Positions 35,154 through 43,912 of a stretch of DNA of 64,000 nt are shown one piece after another. The first letter of the stretch is position 1; every line of letters begins with the position of its first letter. Origin of the DNA: Streptomyces sp. NBC_01750 (lineage in GTDB: Bacteria; Actinomycetota; Actinomycetes; Streptomycetales; Streptomycetaceae). The notes beneath the pieces were generated by a model, which did no database searches, was not told the origin of the DNA, and worked only from the letters and a program-made list of their open reading frames with translations. A program made the translations under genes and the position numbers. Location of the stretch: contig NZ_CP109137.1 of the NCBI RefSeq assembly GCF_035918095.1, positions 1,240,001 to 1,304,000 of the forward strand, given 5' to 3'.

Positions 35154-35968
35154 GCCTGCGCCAGCAGGGAGCTCTGGTAGCGGCGCATCCCGCGCAGCCA
35201 CCGGTCGTAGTCCGAGCCCTTGTGCCGGTACATGTCCAGAACCTCTTCGTGCGGCAGGATCAGGAAGCGCTCGTCCTCGATCGCGGCGAGGACGGCGCCG
35301 GCGACCTCGGCCGGCTCGAGGACGTCACCCGCGGACGTGACGGCCCGCGTGGCGGCTTGCCCCAGGGCGTCCCCGGAGTCCTTGCCCGAGGACAGCATCC
35401 TGGTGTTCACCCCCATCGGACACAGACAGCTGACATGGACCCCGCGATCGCCATAGGTGACGCTCAGCCATTCGGCGAAGCCGACGGCCGCGTGCTTGGT
35501 GACGGCGTACGTGGCGGAGCCGATCTGGGTGAGCAGCCCCGCCGCCGAGGCGGTGATGACGAAGTAGCCCTCGCCGCGCTCGAGCCACCGCGGCACCAGC
35601 AGCGTTGCCGCTCGGATGTGGGCTCGCAGGTTCACGTCGATCGAGAGGTCCCAGTCCTGCTCGCTCGCGTCGAGGCCGGGTGCCCCGGCGATACCGGCGT
35701 TCGCGAAGTAGAGGTCGACCGGACCGAACGCGCTCTCCGCCAGGTCGATCAACTGCTGGATCTGCGCGGTGTCCGACGCGTCCGCGCCGGCGCTCACGGT
35801 GCTTCCCGGATGGTCGGCGTTGACCGACTCCGAGACCGCCCGCGCGGTGTCCGCATCAAGGTCCGCGACGACGATCCGGGCACCTTCGCGGGCGAGCCGT
35901 GCGACCAGCGCGCCGCCGATGCCGCCTCCCCCACCGGTGACGATGGCGACTCTCTGTGCAACGTTCAC
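35150..35968 (-). CDS. SDR family oxidoreductase, first gene of the acyl-CoA operon
   Basis: The 272-residue enzyme has IVTGGGGGIGGALVARLA, NAGIAGAPG, the serine of FVITASAAGLL and the pair YAVTKHAAVGF. It probably oxidises a hydroxyacyl or alcohol intermediate. It opens the operon SDR - enoyl-CoA hydratase - acyl-CoA dehydrogenase - deleted SDR. The perfect-core dyad at 36054-36075 lies 86 bases upstream, where a TetR repressor could block transcription. Confidence 0.92.
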   Translation of the reverse strand: MNVAQRVAIVTGGGGGIGGALVARLAREGARIVVADLDADTARAVSESVNADHPGSTVSAGADASDTAQIQQLIDLAESAFGPVDLYFANAGIAGAPGLDASEQDWDLSIDVNLRAHIRAATLLVPRWLERGEGYFVITASAAGLLTQIGSATYAVTKHAAVGFAEWLSVTYGDRGVHVSCLCPMGVNTRMLSSGKDSGDALGQAATRAVTSAGDVLEPAEVAGAVLAAIEDERFLILPHEEVLDMYRHKGSDYDRWLRGMRRYQSSLLAQA

Positions 35969-36053
35969 AGCGAACCCTCTCCATGGCGGGGCGTGCGGTG
36001 CCGGGCACGGTCCCCCGAGAGGGTGCGACCGTGGCCTCCGCCCACTTGTATAG

Positions 36054-36075
36054 TTGAATCCGACGTCAAGTTCAA
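36054..36075. promoter_or_regulatory. Operator A: TTGAA-N3-GACGTC-N3-TTCAA dyad
   Basis: A 22-base dyad with arms TTGAA and TTCAA around a palindromic GACGTC core; the half-site spacers are complementary in type (pyrimidines TCC, purines AAG). TTGTATA just before it may be a promoter element. It controls the operon starting at 35968. The same element recurs at 39863-39884 with one base changed, and more loosely at 38831-38852. Confidence 0.82.
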
Positions 36076-36430
36076 CTGTTGGAACGCATCACCACGCGGA
36101 GCAGGTCGCCTCGCCCCACTGGACAGCGGACAGAGAATTCACGGTGGACGTCGCCGCACTTTCGTCCGCCCCAGGGGTAGGCGCGGCCACCGGGCAAGGC
36201 ACGTGCCCGGCGCCGCGTCGTTTCACCTGCTGACGTCCGACGGCCGCGCCCCGAGCCATCGACGACGGCTACGGCCAGGTACCGTTCCCCGGCCCCTGAC
36301 CGGTCGGCTCACCCATCCGCCTGCGCGCGACGTCACACCCGTGGAGGACGCGACGTCACACCCGTGGAGGAGAGAAGAAGACCCGCGGCGGCGGCTTCCG
36401 CCGCGGCCGGGCGCTACCGCCGGATCAGGA
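36076..36430. other. Non-coding gap between operator A and the TetR gene
   Basis: No gene is visible. The only notable structure is a direct repeat of GACGTCACACCCGTGGAGGA (36331-36350 and, shifted, 36352-36371), about 60-100 bases downstream of the TetR stop on the opposite sense. Confidence 0.45.
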
Positions 36431-37123
36431 TCAGCGGTGGCCGGGGAAACGCAGGGCGTTCGCCCAGAGCCGGGTGACCGTGGAGACGAGTTCCTCGAAG
36501 TCCGCCGGCGTACCTTCTTCTTGCCCTTCGCCGAGCGCGAAGGCGTTGTAGGCCATGACGCTGACCATGCCCGACAGCGCACGGGAGGCCAACATCGGAT
36601 CGACCTCACGGTCGGCGACACCCCGCGCCTGCAGGTCGGCGATGCCGCGGGCGTTGCGGCTGATGAACGCATCCGTACGCCGGGTCCGGAACTCACGGAA
36701 CTCCGGCTCCACTTGTGCGACCTGCTCAAGCAGTGCCATCAGCTTCGCGTTCCGCTTGTACGCTTCGAGATAGGCGCGATTGCTCGCCTCGAGTACCGCA
36801 TATGGATCGTCGGTACCCTGCACCCGGCCCATGCCGGGGTGCATCATGTCCTCCTGCGCCTCCAGCAGGACGGCGGCAAGCACCTCTTCCTTGTTCGCGA
36901 AGTAGGTGTAGAAGGATCCCGCCGCGCATTGGGCCTCTTTGGCGATGTCGATCAGGCGGGTGTCGAGGTAGCCGTCCCTCTCGAACACCTTCCGCGCGGC
37001 CGTCACCAAAGCGGCCCGTGTCCGAGCTCCGCGCTTCGTCGTCGGCGGCTCGCGAAGTGACGAGAGGGGCGCCATCGGCGGTGCCTTCTCGCTGTAACTC
37101 TCCTCGGGCGCGGTGGTATCCAT
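36431..37123 (-). CDS. TetR family regulator, probable repressor of the acyl-CoA cluster
   Basis: The 230-residue protein has a TetR helix-turn-helix (ALVTAARKVFERDGYLDTRL, then IDIAKEAQCAAGSFYTYFAN) and a helical ligand domain with EASNRAYLEAYKRNAKLMAL. It is the only DNA-binding regulator within the 33-41.7 kb acyl-CoA cluster. The recurring TTGAA-GACGTC-TTCAA dyad is therefore its best candidate operator, and an acyl-CoA its likely ligand, as in other fatty-acid TetR repressors. The start at 37123 is chosen after comparing domain length; a half-site of the operator (37138) lies just upstream. Confidence 0.9.
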   Translation of the reverse strand: MDTTAPEESYSEKAPPMAPLSSLREPPTTKRGARTRAALVTAARKVFERDGYLDTRLIDIAKEAQCAAGSFYTYFANKEEVLAAVLLEAQEDMMHPGMGRVQGTDDPYAVLEASNRAYLEAYKRNAKLMALLEQVAQVEPEFREFRTRRTDAFISRNARGIADLQARGVADREVDPMLASRALSGMVSVMAYNAFALGEGQEEGTPADFEELVSTVTRLWANALRFPGHR

Positions 37124-37137
37124 CGCCGAAAGGTTAC

Positions 37138-37161
37138 TTGAATCCGACACCGGAGTCACAA
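37138..37161. promoter_or_regulatory. Operator-like half-site upstream of the TetR gene
   Basis: TTGAATCCGAC matches the left half of operator A exactly, but the right half (GGAGTCACAA) departs from it. It lies 15 bases before the TetR start and could give weak autoregulation. Confidence 0.4.
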
Positions 37162-37241
37162 ATGCGCCAAGCGCGCGCAGGCCGCCGACGCCGACCCCGC
37201 CGACGTGGCCGGACACATCACGTCCACCGACGGTTGTTCGG

Positions 37242-38765
37242 TTACCGGCGGGCGGGTGCGTAGCCGGGCGCGGGGTCGCGGGTCAGTTCCGTACGGTCGA
37301 TGGAACGCTTGAGGATCTTCCCGCTAGGGCCCTTGGGCAGCTCGTCGACGAACCGGATGATGCGCGGGATCTTGTAGGCGGACAGTCGCTCCCGTGTCCA
37401 GCTCGACACCTCGGCGGCACCGAGCTCCGAACCCGGCCGGGCAGCGATGAGCGCGGCCACCTCCTCGCCGTAGTGGTCGTCGGGAACGCCGATCACGGCT
37501 GCCTCGATGATGTCCGGGTGCTCGTAGAGAACTTCCTCGACCTCACCGGGGTAGACGTTGTAGCCACCGCGGATGATCAGGTCCTTGATTCGGTCGACGA
37601 TGCGCAGGTCACCCTCCGTGTCCGTTTCGCCCAGGTCGCCGGTCCGGAACCAGCCGTCGGGCGAGATCGCCGCGGCGGTGTCCGCGGGGCGGTTGAAGTA
37701 GCCCCGCATCACCGTGGGTCCCTTGATGTGGACCTCGCCGACGGTACCCGGCGGACACTCGTTGCCTTCGAAGTCACGCACCTGGATCTGCAGCCGCGGG
37801 ACCGCCCGTCCGGTGTACCCGGTCTTGCCGCCGCGGTCGATGTCGTTGAAGGTGCCGAACGCGGTGGTCTCGGTGAGCCCATAGCCTTCCAGGATGGTGC
37901 AGCCGAACCGGGCCTCGAACGCCCGGGCGATCTCCCCGGGCAGCGAGGCTCCGCCGGAGACGGCGATACGGAGCTGGGCGAAGTCCGCCGGGTTCGCATC
38001 GCCCGCCGCGTGCAGCATCGCGTTCCACATGGTCGGTACGCCGGCCATGATGGTGAGCCGGTCGCGGCGCAGCATCTCCAGCATCGATGCCGGGTCGAAT
38101 CGGCCCAGCAACGACATCGAACCGCCCGCGGTCAAGGTCGCCATCATGACCGACGCCTGGCCGAACACATGGAACAGCGGGAGTCCGGTGCCGGTGCGGT
38201 CGGCGCTCGATCCGCGGCTGCACTCGGCGCCTATCTCCCCGGCGGACAACAGGTTCCCGACCGTGAGCTGGGCGCCCTTCGGCCGCCCTGTCGTACCCGA
38301 GGTGTACAGGATGGCCGCGGTCTCGTCGCCGTCCCGGTCGACCACGGGAACGGGGCCGGCACCGGTGACCGTCGCGCCCGGGGACAGCGTCCAAGAGGGC
38401 ACCTTGAGCGTCGCGGCCGCCTCGGCGACGGCGGGGGTGAGGGCATGCCATGCGATCGCCAACGAGCACCCGGCGTCGCCGAGGACGTACTCGGCCTCGG
38501 CCCGCGTGGACATCGTGTTGACCGGCACCACAACGCAGCCCGCGGCCTGGATCCCGAGGTAGGCCACCACGAACTCGGGCACCGACGGCGCCGCCAGCAG
38601 CACCCGGTCCCCCGGGGACAGGCCGGCGGTGGCCAGGGCGCCCGCGTACCGGACGCTCGCGTCGCGCAGTTGCCGGTAGGTCCACTGATCCGCGCCGTCG
38701 CGCAGCGCGATGTTGTCGGGAGTTGCAGCCGCGTGGCGGCAGACCGGGTCGAAAACACTGGCCAT
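37242..38765 (-). CDS. Fatty-acid/aryl-CoA ligase (AMP-forming acyl-CoA synthetase)
   Basis: The 507-residue ANL-family enzyme has the P-loop AILYTSGTTGRPKGAQLT, A5 motif EGYGLTETTAFG, A7 SPDGWFRTGDLGE, A8 region DRIKDLIIRGGYNVYPGEVE and the C-terminal catalytic lysine in PKGPSGKILKR. It activates a carboxylic acid to its acyl-CoA and so feeds the dehydrogenase/hydratase operon. The start at 38765 follows GGAAGG; the open frame further upstream crosses the operator at 38831 and is not coding. Confidence 0.93.
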   Translation of the reverse strand: MASVFDPVCRHAAATPDNIALRDGADQWTYRQLRDASVRYAGALATAGLSPGDRVLLAAPSVPEFVVAYLGIQAAGCVVVPVNTMSTRAEAEYVLGDAGCSLAIAWHALTPAVAEAAATLKVPSWTLSPGATVTGAGPVPVVDRDGDETAAILYTSGTTGRPKGAQLTVGNLLSAGEIGAECSRGSSADRTGTGLPLFHVFGQASVMMATLTAGGSMSLLGRFDPASMLEMLRRDRLTIMAGVPTMWNAMLHAAGDANPADFAQLRIAVSGGASLPGEIARAFEARFGCTILEGYGLTETTAFGTFNDIDRGGKTGYTGRAVPRLQIQVRDFEGNECPPGTVGEVHIKGPTVMRGYFNRPADTAAAISPDGWFRTGDLGETDTEGDLRIVDRIKDLIIRGGYNVYPGEVEEVLYEHPDIIEAAVIGVPDDHYGEEVAALIAARPGSELGAAEVSSWTRERLSAYKIPRIIRFVDELPKGPSGKILKRSIDRTELTRDPAPGYAPARR

Positions 38766-38830
38766 GGGCGGTGCCTTCCGGGGATGTGAGCAGCTGATGC
38801 GGTACGGGTCCCCCTCGCCCGCCAGTAGAA

Positions 38831-38852
38831 GTGAATCCGACCTCAACTTCAA
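38831..38852. promoter_or_regulatory. Operator B: variant dyad upstream of the acyl-CoA ligase
   Basis: GTGAATCCGACCTCAACTTC followed by AA matches operator A at most positions, with changes in the first base, the core (GACCTC for GACGTC) and one spacer base. It sits 66 bases before the ligase start, the same position relative to its gene as operator A. Confidence 0.68.
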
Positions 38853-38939
38853 GTCATGCGCCGGCGGAAATTGCGGGGCGTGCATCGCCCAGGCATCCGG
38901 CTGTGGTCGACGGCGGGACTTGAGGGAGGGCGCCGGCGT

Positions 38940-38998
38940 CCTGCCCGCCCGGGCGGGCAGGGGTGGTACCGGAATGCGTGAGCCCGCACTTGGCGGGC
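38940..38998. terminator. Two strong hairpins after the HAD gene
   Basis: CCTGCCCGCCC at 38940-38950 is followed directly by its exact reverse complement, a 22-base perfect palindrome. A second stem, GCCCGC (38982-38987) with GCGGGC (38993-38998), follows with a 5-base loop. They lie between two minus-strand genes, so they probably stop transcription from the HAD gene before the ligase promoter. Confidence 0.6.
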
Positions 38999-39089
38999 GC
39001 GAGCACTCGCTCCGCCCGCGGGCGGCGTCGGTCCCGGACATGACCGTTCTCCCCGCGCCCTGCCTCCCTTCGATCGGTCGGCCGGTCGG

Positions 39090-39737
39090 TCAGGCGGTGA
39101 TCCTGAAGCGTTCGGCGAGTTGGCGGCGGGTGTCGGCGGCACCGGTGTGCAGCACACCCCCGATTCCGATTCGCGCCGCTCCGTCGAGGTTCTGCCGCAG
39201 ATCGTCGATCATGACTGCCTCCTCGGGGGTGACGCCGAGTCGTTCACATGCGATCGCGTAGATCCGCCGGGAAGGCTTGCGGATCCCGACCTCGGCGGAG
39301 ATGACGACCGCGTCGGCCACGGCGTCGAGGTCGACGCCGTCATAGGTTCCGTTCCCGAACGAATTGGATACCAGCGCCACGGGGCAGCCCGCGGCGCGAA
39401 GACCACCGAGCAGGGCGAGCATGTCCTGGTCGATCGACATTCCCGCTTGCATCCGGGCCGTGAGGCCCTCGGCGGATACGTCGGCGCCGTGGGCACGGAG
39501 ACGTTCGGCGAATCCTCGCTCGAAGGCTTCCACGTCGATACGGCCGCACTCGTGGTCGGCCAGGAGGGCGCGTGACAGCTGGTCCCGGCCGAGGAGGTCC
39601 AGCGGCAGGCGAGGGTCGCCGCCGAGTGAGGCGCCGAAGTCGGTGAAAGCCCGCAACACACTGGAGGTGATGACCCCGCCGAAGTCCACGAGGACCGCGG
39701 TTCGGGCCTTTTCCACCACGCTCGACACAGTATTCAC
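39090..39737 (-). CDS. HAD-superfamily hydrolase (subfamily IA, epoxide-hydrolase N-domain-like)
   Basis: The 215-residue protein has HAD motif I VLVDFGGVITSS, motif II ALVSNSFGNGTYDG, lysine in EVGIRKPSRRIYAI and motif IV EEAVMIDDLRQNLDGA. The DFGGVI form resembles HAD domains linked to epoxide hydrolases and acyl-CoA dehydrogenases of the ACAD10 type. It is divergent from an epoxide-hydrolase-like gene, with operator C between them. The GTG at 39737 is the likely start, although another GTG three codons on fits the ribosome site as well. Confidence 0.87.
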   Translation of the reverse strand: MNTVSSVVEKARTAVLVDFGGVITSSVLRAFTDFGASLGGDPRLPLDLLGRDQLSRALLADHECGRIDVEAFERGFAERLRAHGADVSAEGLTARMQAGMSIDQDMLALLGGLRAAGCPVALVSNSFGNGTYDGVDLDAVADAVVISAEVGIRKPSRRIYAIACERLGVTPEEAVMIDDLRQNLDGAARIGIGGVLHTGAADTRRQLAERFRITA

Positions 39738-39862
39738 ACCCTCTCTCTCGTGGCCGGCTTCGCGCCGGCCGTGGCGACGGCAACCGTGGTCGGCGACTCC
39801 CTGAGGACCAGAGCGACCTCGACCAGCCCGACTGCGCCGTCGGCCTCCCGGTCGTTGTATAG

Positions 39863-39884
39863 TTGAATTCGACGTCAAGTTCAA
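39863..39884. promoter_or_regulatory. Operator C: TTGAA-N3-GACGTC-N3-TTCAA dyad
   Basis: This site differs from operator A by a single base (TTC for TCC in the left spacer) and is also preceded by TTGTATAG. It lies in the divergent region between the HAD gene and the alpha/beta-hydrolase gene and could control both. Confidence 0.82.
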
Positions 39885-39990
39885 CCAGCTCATCCGGAGA
39901 GGGCAGCTCGCGGCTGCCGCTGCGGGAAATGCGCGTGCTCTCGGTCTTGGCAATCGCCTTCCGCGGCTCAAGGCTGACCGACCAGTCGGT

Positions 39991-40887
39991 ATGAAGGGGC
40001 GGATCGTGACCGAGCTGAGCATCTCCACTCCTGCGGGCGTGTTCGACGCGATCGTGGCGGGTCCGCCCGACGGCCGCCCGGTGCTGCTGCTCCACGGCTT
40101 CCCGCAGACGCGGCTGGTGTGGCAACGGCAGATCGCGGAGCTGGCCGCGCACGGTTACCGGGTGGTGGCACCCGATCAGCGCGGGTACTCCCCCGGGGCC
40201 CGCCCCGACCAGCCCGAGGACTACCGCATCAGCGTCCTGGTCGACGATGTGGTCGCGATCACGGAGGAACTGGGCTGGGCGTCGTTCGACCTGGTCGGCC
40301 ACGACTGGGGAGGCGCGGTGGCGTGGTGGACCGCCGATGCCCACCCCGGCCGCGTACGTACCCTGACGGTGGTCTCGACCCCGCACCCCGGCGCTCTGGC
40401 CGGCACCTTGCGCACCGACCAGGACCAGCGCGAACGATCGCAGTACATGATCGCCTGGCGTGAAACGCCCGCGACCGAAGAGCGCATGCTCGCAGGCGAT
40501 GCCGAGGCACTTCGCGCCACGTACGCCGGAAAGGTCCCGCAGGCCAGCGCCGAGGCCTATGTGCGGCACCTGTCCCAGCCGGGTGCTCTCACCGCGGCAC
40601 TGAACTGGTACCGGGCCGGCCGTCCCGACGGGACGATCGGCGTCATCGACGTGCCCACGCTCTACGTCTGGAGCACACAGGACAGCGCGTTCGGCCCGGC
40701 GGCCGCGCGGGAGACCGGGCAGTGGGTCGACGGGCCGTACCGGTTCGAGACCCTCCAGGGCGTCAGCCACTGGATCCCCGAGGAGGCACCCGAGACGCTG
40801 AGCCGCCTGCTGCTCGAACATCTGCGAGCGCACGGCGAGTACGGAACCACGGCGAACACCCCGTCGGCCGACCCTCAGAAGAGGTGA
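39991..40887 (+). CDS. Alpha/beta hydrolase, epoxide-hydrolase-like
   Basis: The 298-residue protein contains the oxyanion motif LLLHGFPQTRLVW and the nucleophile elbow FDLVGHDWGGAVAWW, with Asp as nucleophile, typical of epoxide hydrolases and haloalkane dehalogenases. The catalytic histidine is in QGVSHWIPEEAP. It may hydrolyse an epoxide or haloacid intermediate in the acyl-CoA cluster. An alternative GTG start at 40006 exists. It is followed after 3 bases by the SCO6745-family gene, so the two are cotranscribed. Confidence 0.9.
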   Translation: MKGRIVTELSISTPAGVFDAIVAGPPDGRPVLLLHGFPQTRLVWQRQIAELAAHGYRVVAPDQRGYSPGARPDQPEDYRISVLVDDVVAITEELGWASFDLVGHDWGGAVAWWTADAHPGRVRTLTVVSTPHPGALAGTLRTDQDQRERSQYMIAWRETPATEERMLAGDAEALRATYAGKVPQASAEAYVRHLSQPGALTAALNWYRAGRPDGTIGVIDVPTLYVWSTQDSAFGPAAARETGQWVDGPYRFETLQGVSHWIPEEAPETLSRLLLEHLRAHGEYGTTANTPSADPQKR

Positions 40888-40890
40888 CCC

Positions 40891-41712
40891 ATGGAGACAG
40901 CGCGTGCAGCCTGGCGCCGGCTCGAGCCCGTACACGGCATGATCTACTTCGCCCCCGAGGGAAGGCGACGGTACGCGGACCTCGGACTGAGCGGTCGCGC
41001 CGGGTACTTCGCCTCCCGGAGCGCCGCCTTCGGCCGAGCCTCCGCCGAGCTGGTCATCTCGACCTTCTACAACTTCAACCCCGGTCTCGTGCGGAAGGCG
41101 GTCGACGGGGTCTGGGAGGCGGCGACGCCGCAGCAGGTGCTGGACGCGCGGCACTCCGCCGCGAGCGAGGCCCTGCGGCGGGCCGGGATCCACGAACTCC
41201 CCGCTTTGGAAGAGGTCCTGGCGCTGACCCGCACGGCCGCCGAGGCGGCCTGCGAACACCCGCAGGGCCGACCGCTGTTCGCCGCGCACGCCGCCCTGCC
41301 CTGGCCGGAGGAGCCGGTACTGCAGCTGTGGCACGCCCAGACGCTGCTCCGGGAGTTCCGTGGAGACGGCCATGTCGCGTGCTTGCTGAGCGAGGGTGTG
41401 GGGGGCTTGGAGGCCCTGGTTCTGCACGCTGCCACCGGTGAGGTTCCCGTCGACTTCCTCAAGGCAAGCCGCGCATGGCCCGAGGAGGAGTGGGCCGACA
41501 CCGGGGAGCGCCTGCGCACACGAGGTCTCCTCGACGGCGACTCCCTCAGCCCGGAAGGCGTACGCCTGCGCCGGCACATCGAGGACCGCACCGACCGCCT
41601 GGCCCTGCCCGCCTACGCCGCCCTGGGTGACGCCGACTGCGAACGTCTCGCCGAACTGGCGAGCCCCTTCGGCCGCGCCGTCATCGAAGCCGGGCTACTC
41701 AAGCTCGGCTGA
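40891..41712 (+). CDS. SCO6745 family protein
   Basis: The 273-residue product matches the SCO6745 family, known from Streptomyces and other actinobacteria but of unknown function. Recognisable parts are the start RAAWRRLEPVHGMIYFAPE, the segment ISTFYNFNPGLVRKAV, and the repeated helical pattern AHAALPWPEEPVLQLWHAQT. The C-terminal part looks like a winged-helix-type region (ALGDADCERLAELASPFGRA). AGAAGAGGTG precedes the ATG. It is coupled to the hydrolase gene, and no catalytic motif is evident. Confidence 0.8.
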   Translation: METARAAWRRLEPVHGMIYFAPEGRRRYADLGLSGRAGYFASRSAAFGRASAELVISTFYNFNPGLVRKAVDGVWEAATPQQVLDARHSAASEALRRAGIHELPALEEVLALTRTAAEAACEHPQGRPLFAAHAALPWPEEPVLQLWHAQTLLREFRGDGHVACLLSEGVGGLEALVLHAATGEVPVDFLKASRAWPEEEWADTGERLRTRGLLDGDSLSPEGVRLRRHIEDRTDRLALPAYAALGDADCERLAELASPFGRAVIEAGLLKLG

Positions 41713-42097
41713 GCGCGCGCTGAACGCCCCCTCCGCTTCCGCTCGTTCTGCTCGGACCGGGCGGCCATGGCCTCGGAGAGGGCGCTCCATGCCCAGCTCA
41801 CGCGCTACCCGAGGAAGTTGAGCCGCACCGCTCATCCAATGGTCCGCCGGCGTCGGACACTTCGGCGCCTTGGCGGGCCTGCGGGGCGAGGAACAGGCGC
41901 GCGTACATCAGCTGGGGGTCTCTGGTGCGGCCCGGTGGTCACACCGGCGAGTGGGGCGAGGAGCCCGTGGGCTGCGTGCAGATGGCTTCTCGCTTCCGGC
42001 GCTGGTGCTTCATCGCCGGCTTGCGGCATGAAGTCGCCGCAGGGAGCGGCGCAGCGGCAGCTCCGGGGCGCGTCTGGGCAAGCCACCATATCTTCGG
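41713..42097. other. Gap without a supported gene
   Basis: No open frame here shows family features. One short stretch at 41807-41829 (ACCCGAGGAAGTTGAGCCGC) resembles ACCCCAGGAAGCTCAACCGC at 48055, a possible relic of a common element. Confidence 0.35.
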
Positions 42098-42367
42098 TCA
42101 CCCGCGATGTTCGCGGTCCCGGCGGTCCTGGCGATTCCAGCGCCCTTGGCGTTGCCGTCGGTAGCGCCGGTCCCAGCGGTCCTGGCGATCCCGGTAGTCC
42201 CGGTAGTCCCCGTAGCCGGAATCGTCCCCGCGGCCCGCACTTCCGCCGCCACCTCGGCCATAGTGGACACCGCCGAAGATCAACACGGCGGCGGCAACCC
42301 ACCAGAGGGGGTTCAGGAACCCAAGGCCGAACAGGGCCAGGATCAGGGTGAGAAGCAAGACGAACAC
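42098..42367 (-). CDS. Small membrane protein with a charged Arg/Asp/Tyr tail
   Basis: The 89-residue product begins with a hydrophobic stretch VFVLLLTLILALFGLGFLNP and WWVAAAVLIFGGVHY, two membrane segments or a hairpin, then a low-complexity tail GYGDYRDYRDRQDRWDRRYR rich in Arg, Asp and Tyr. The GTG start is favoured by GGAAGG six bases upstream. It resembles short hydrophobic Streptomyces proteins of the kind that often lie near stress regulators. Function unknown. Confidence 0.68.
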   Translation of the reverse strand: MFVLLLTLILALFGLGFLNPLWWVAAAVLIFGGVHYGRGGGGSAGRGDDSGYGDYRDYRDRQDRWDRRYRRQRQGRWNRQDRRDREHRG

Positions 42368-42568
42368 GGCAGGCCTTCCGGAGCGGAGAAGTGCATCGCT
42401 GCCGGGGGCTGGGGCCTCACCGAACAGCGTAGTCCTGCCCATCGCTGTCGGATAGGGCCCCCATCCACGCCTACTTCCTGGGTGAGATGGCCGCTTGACG
42501 CCTGTTCAGGAAGCTGCCGCCTGGCCTCGTGCGCTCGCACGGCTCATTCACTGTGGTAGTTGACGTGC

Positions 42569-43432
42569 ATGACGATGAAGCCTTCGGGTTCTGCAGGTCG
42601 TTCGTCCTGGTTCGGGCGGCTGCGCCGTTCGCCGGCCGGGCGCGGGTGGCGGCGCGGCAGTGATCTGGAACTGACGCACCGGGCGTTGGGTTTCGCGGCG
42701 CTGGGGTTCCTCACGCTGGTGCCTCTGCTGATCGTTGTCTCTGCGGCCGATCCCACGAACGTTCGGGGGTTCGCGCAGTGGCTCGGTGTGTCGGCGGCCT
42801 CCAAGAAGGAGATCACTCGGCTGTTCGCCGGGCCCGGCCAGGCTTTGCGGACCACGACTGCGTTCAGTCTCGCCTCGCTGGCCGTGTTCGGCCTGTCGTT
42901 CGGATCAGCGGTACAAACCGCCTATGAGAAGGTCTGGGGCCTGCCACCGGCCCGCTGGTGGGCGAGGTGGCACCATGTGGTGTGGCTCGGCGTCCTGATT
43001 GGATACCTCTTGCTGTCCGCAACCACAACGCTACGGCGAGCACCCCTGACCGGCGCGTTCGCCGCATCGCTGAGCGCCCTGCTGCTCTTGTGGTGGTCGC
43101 AGCGGTTCCTGCTCGGCGGACGAGTCGCCTGGCACGCCCTGCTGCCCGGCGCGGTGGCCGGCGCGGTCGGGCTGCTCGGGCTGCTCGGGCTGCTCGGGCT
43201 GCTCGGGCTGCTCGGGCTCAGGATCTTCTCCCGGCTCGTGTTCTCACCGCTGATCGCAATCAACACTGTCACCTACGGTCCGATCGGAACTGTCCTGGTC
43301 ATCCAGTCCTGGCTGGTCGGCGTGGGCTTTGTCGTATTCGGCGGCGCGCTGGTGGGCCGCCCTGCTCCACGAGGAACTCCCACGCCTGAAAATCGTGCTG
43401 AAGCGGGGAAAGTGAGCTCGGGTGCGCGATGA
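42569..43432 (+). CDS. YihY/BrkB family membrane protein
   Basis: The 287-residue protein has the YihY (formerly RNase BN) pattern: an amphipathic start, then about six membrane helices (ALGFAALGFLTLVPLLIVVS, VVWLGVLIGYLLLSATT, FAASLSALLLLWWSQRFLL, HALLPGAVAGAVGLLGLLG, GTVLVIQSWLVGVGFVVFG). A GLL repeat interrupts the fifth helix. Function in the family is unsettled (transport or envelope). The ribosome site is weak; ATG 42569 or 42575 could start it. Confidence 0.8.
   Translation: MTMKPSGSAGRSSWFGRLRRSPAGRGWRRGSDLELTHRALGFAALGFLTLVPLLIVVSAADPTNVRGFAQWLGVSAASKKEITRLFAGPGQALRTTTAFSLASLAVFGLSFGSAVQTAYEKVWGLPPARWWARWHHVVWLGVLIGYLLLSATTTLRRAPLTGAFAASLSALLLLWWSQRFLLGGRVAWHALLPGAVAGAVGLLGLLGLLGLLGLLGLRIFSRLVFSPLIAINTVTYGPIGTVLVIQSWLVGVGFVVFGGALVGRPAPRGTPTPENRAEAGKVSSGAR
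43172..43216. repeat. Five perfect 9-bp repeats (CTGCTCGGG) inside the YihY gene
   Basis: Five uninterrupted copies encode LLG repeated within a predicted membrane helix, so copy-number change would keep frame but lengthen or shorten the helix by three residues per step. Confidence 0.9.
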
Positions 43433-43912
43433 GGATTGTCCCGTTCCACCCGATGCCGAGGCGGTCCGGGCACCGCCTCAGCGTTGGGGTCAACAAGGGC
43501 GTGTCGGTGGTTCAAGTCGCCGCCAAGCGTGAACGATCGTCGGCCCATGCCCCTTGGCGGTGGTTTAGCGGGGCAGCGTGGAGTCGGGGTCACCGACGTC
43601 CGCCGGCCCGCCCGTCTGGAAGACCAACACCGGCCCGTAGCGCCGGGACCAGATGGCCCCCTGGTACCTGTTCAGGCAGTGCGTCGACGACTAGCGTGCG
43701 TGGTGCAGCCCGGGCCCCCGGCAGCGTCGAGAAGTTACCGCGCTCCCTCGGGGCGCACTTTTGCGCATCGGTGCCGGACCTGCCTCGTCACGAGGGTGGC
43801 CATCCCCCAGTCGCCGTCGCCACGCGACTCCGGCGCAGCCTCGATGCGCCCCCATGCGGGCACCGTCTCTGCTGCTCGCCACATCGCACGTTTCTGACAT
43901 CTGGCGGTACGC
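43433..43912. other. Gap without a supported gene
   Basis: No frame here has recognisable family sequence. A tRNA T-loop-like GGTTCAAGTC at 43509 has no matching acceptor stem. Confidence 0.4.

Noticed and set aside
43500..43540. Possible tRNA (GGTTCAAGTC T-loop-like sequence)
   Set aside because: No acceptor stem, D-arm or anticodon arm can be built around it.
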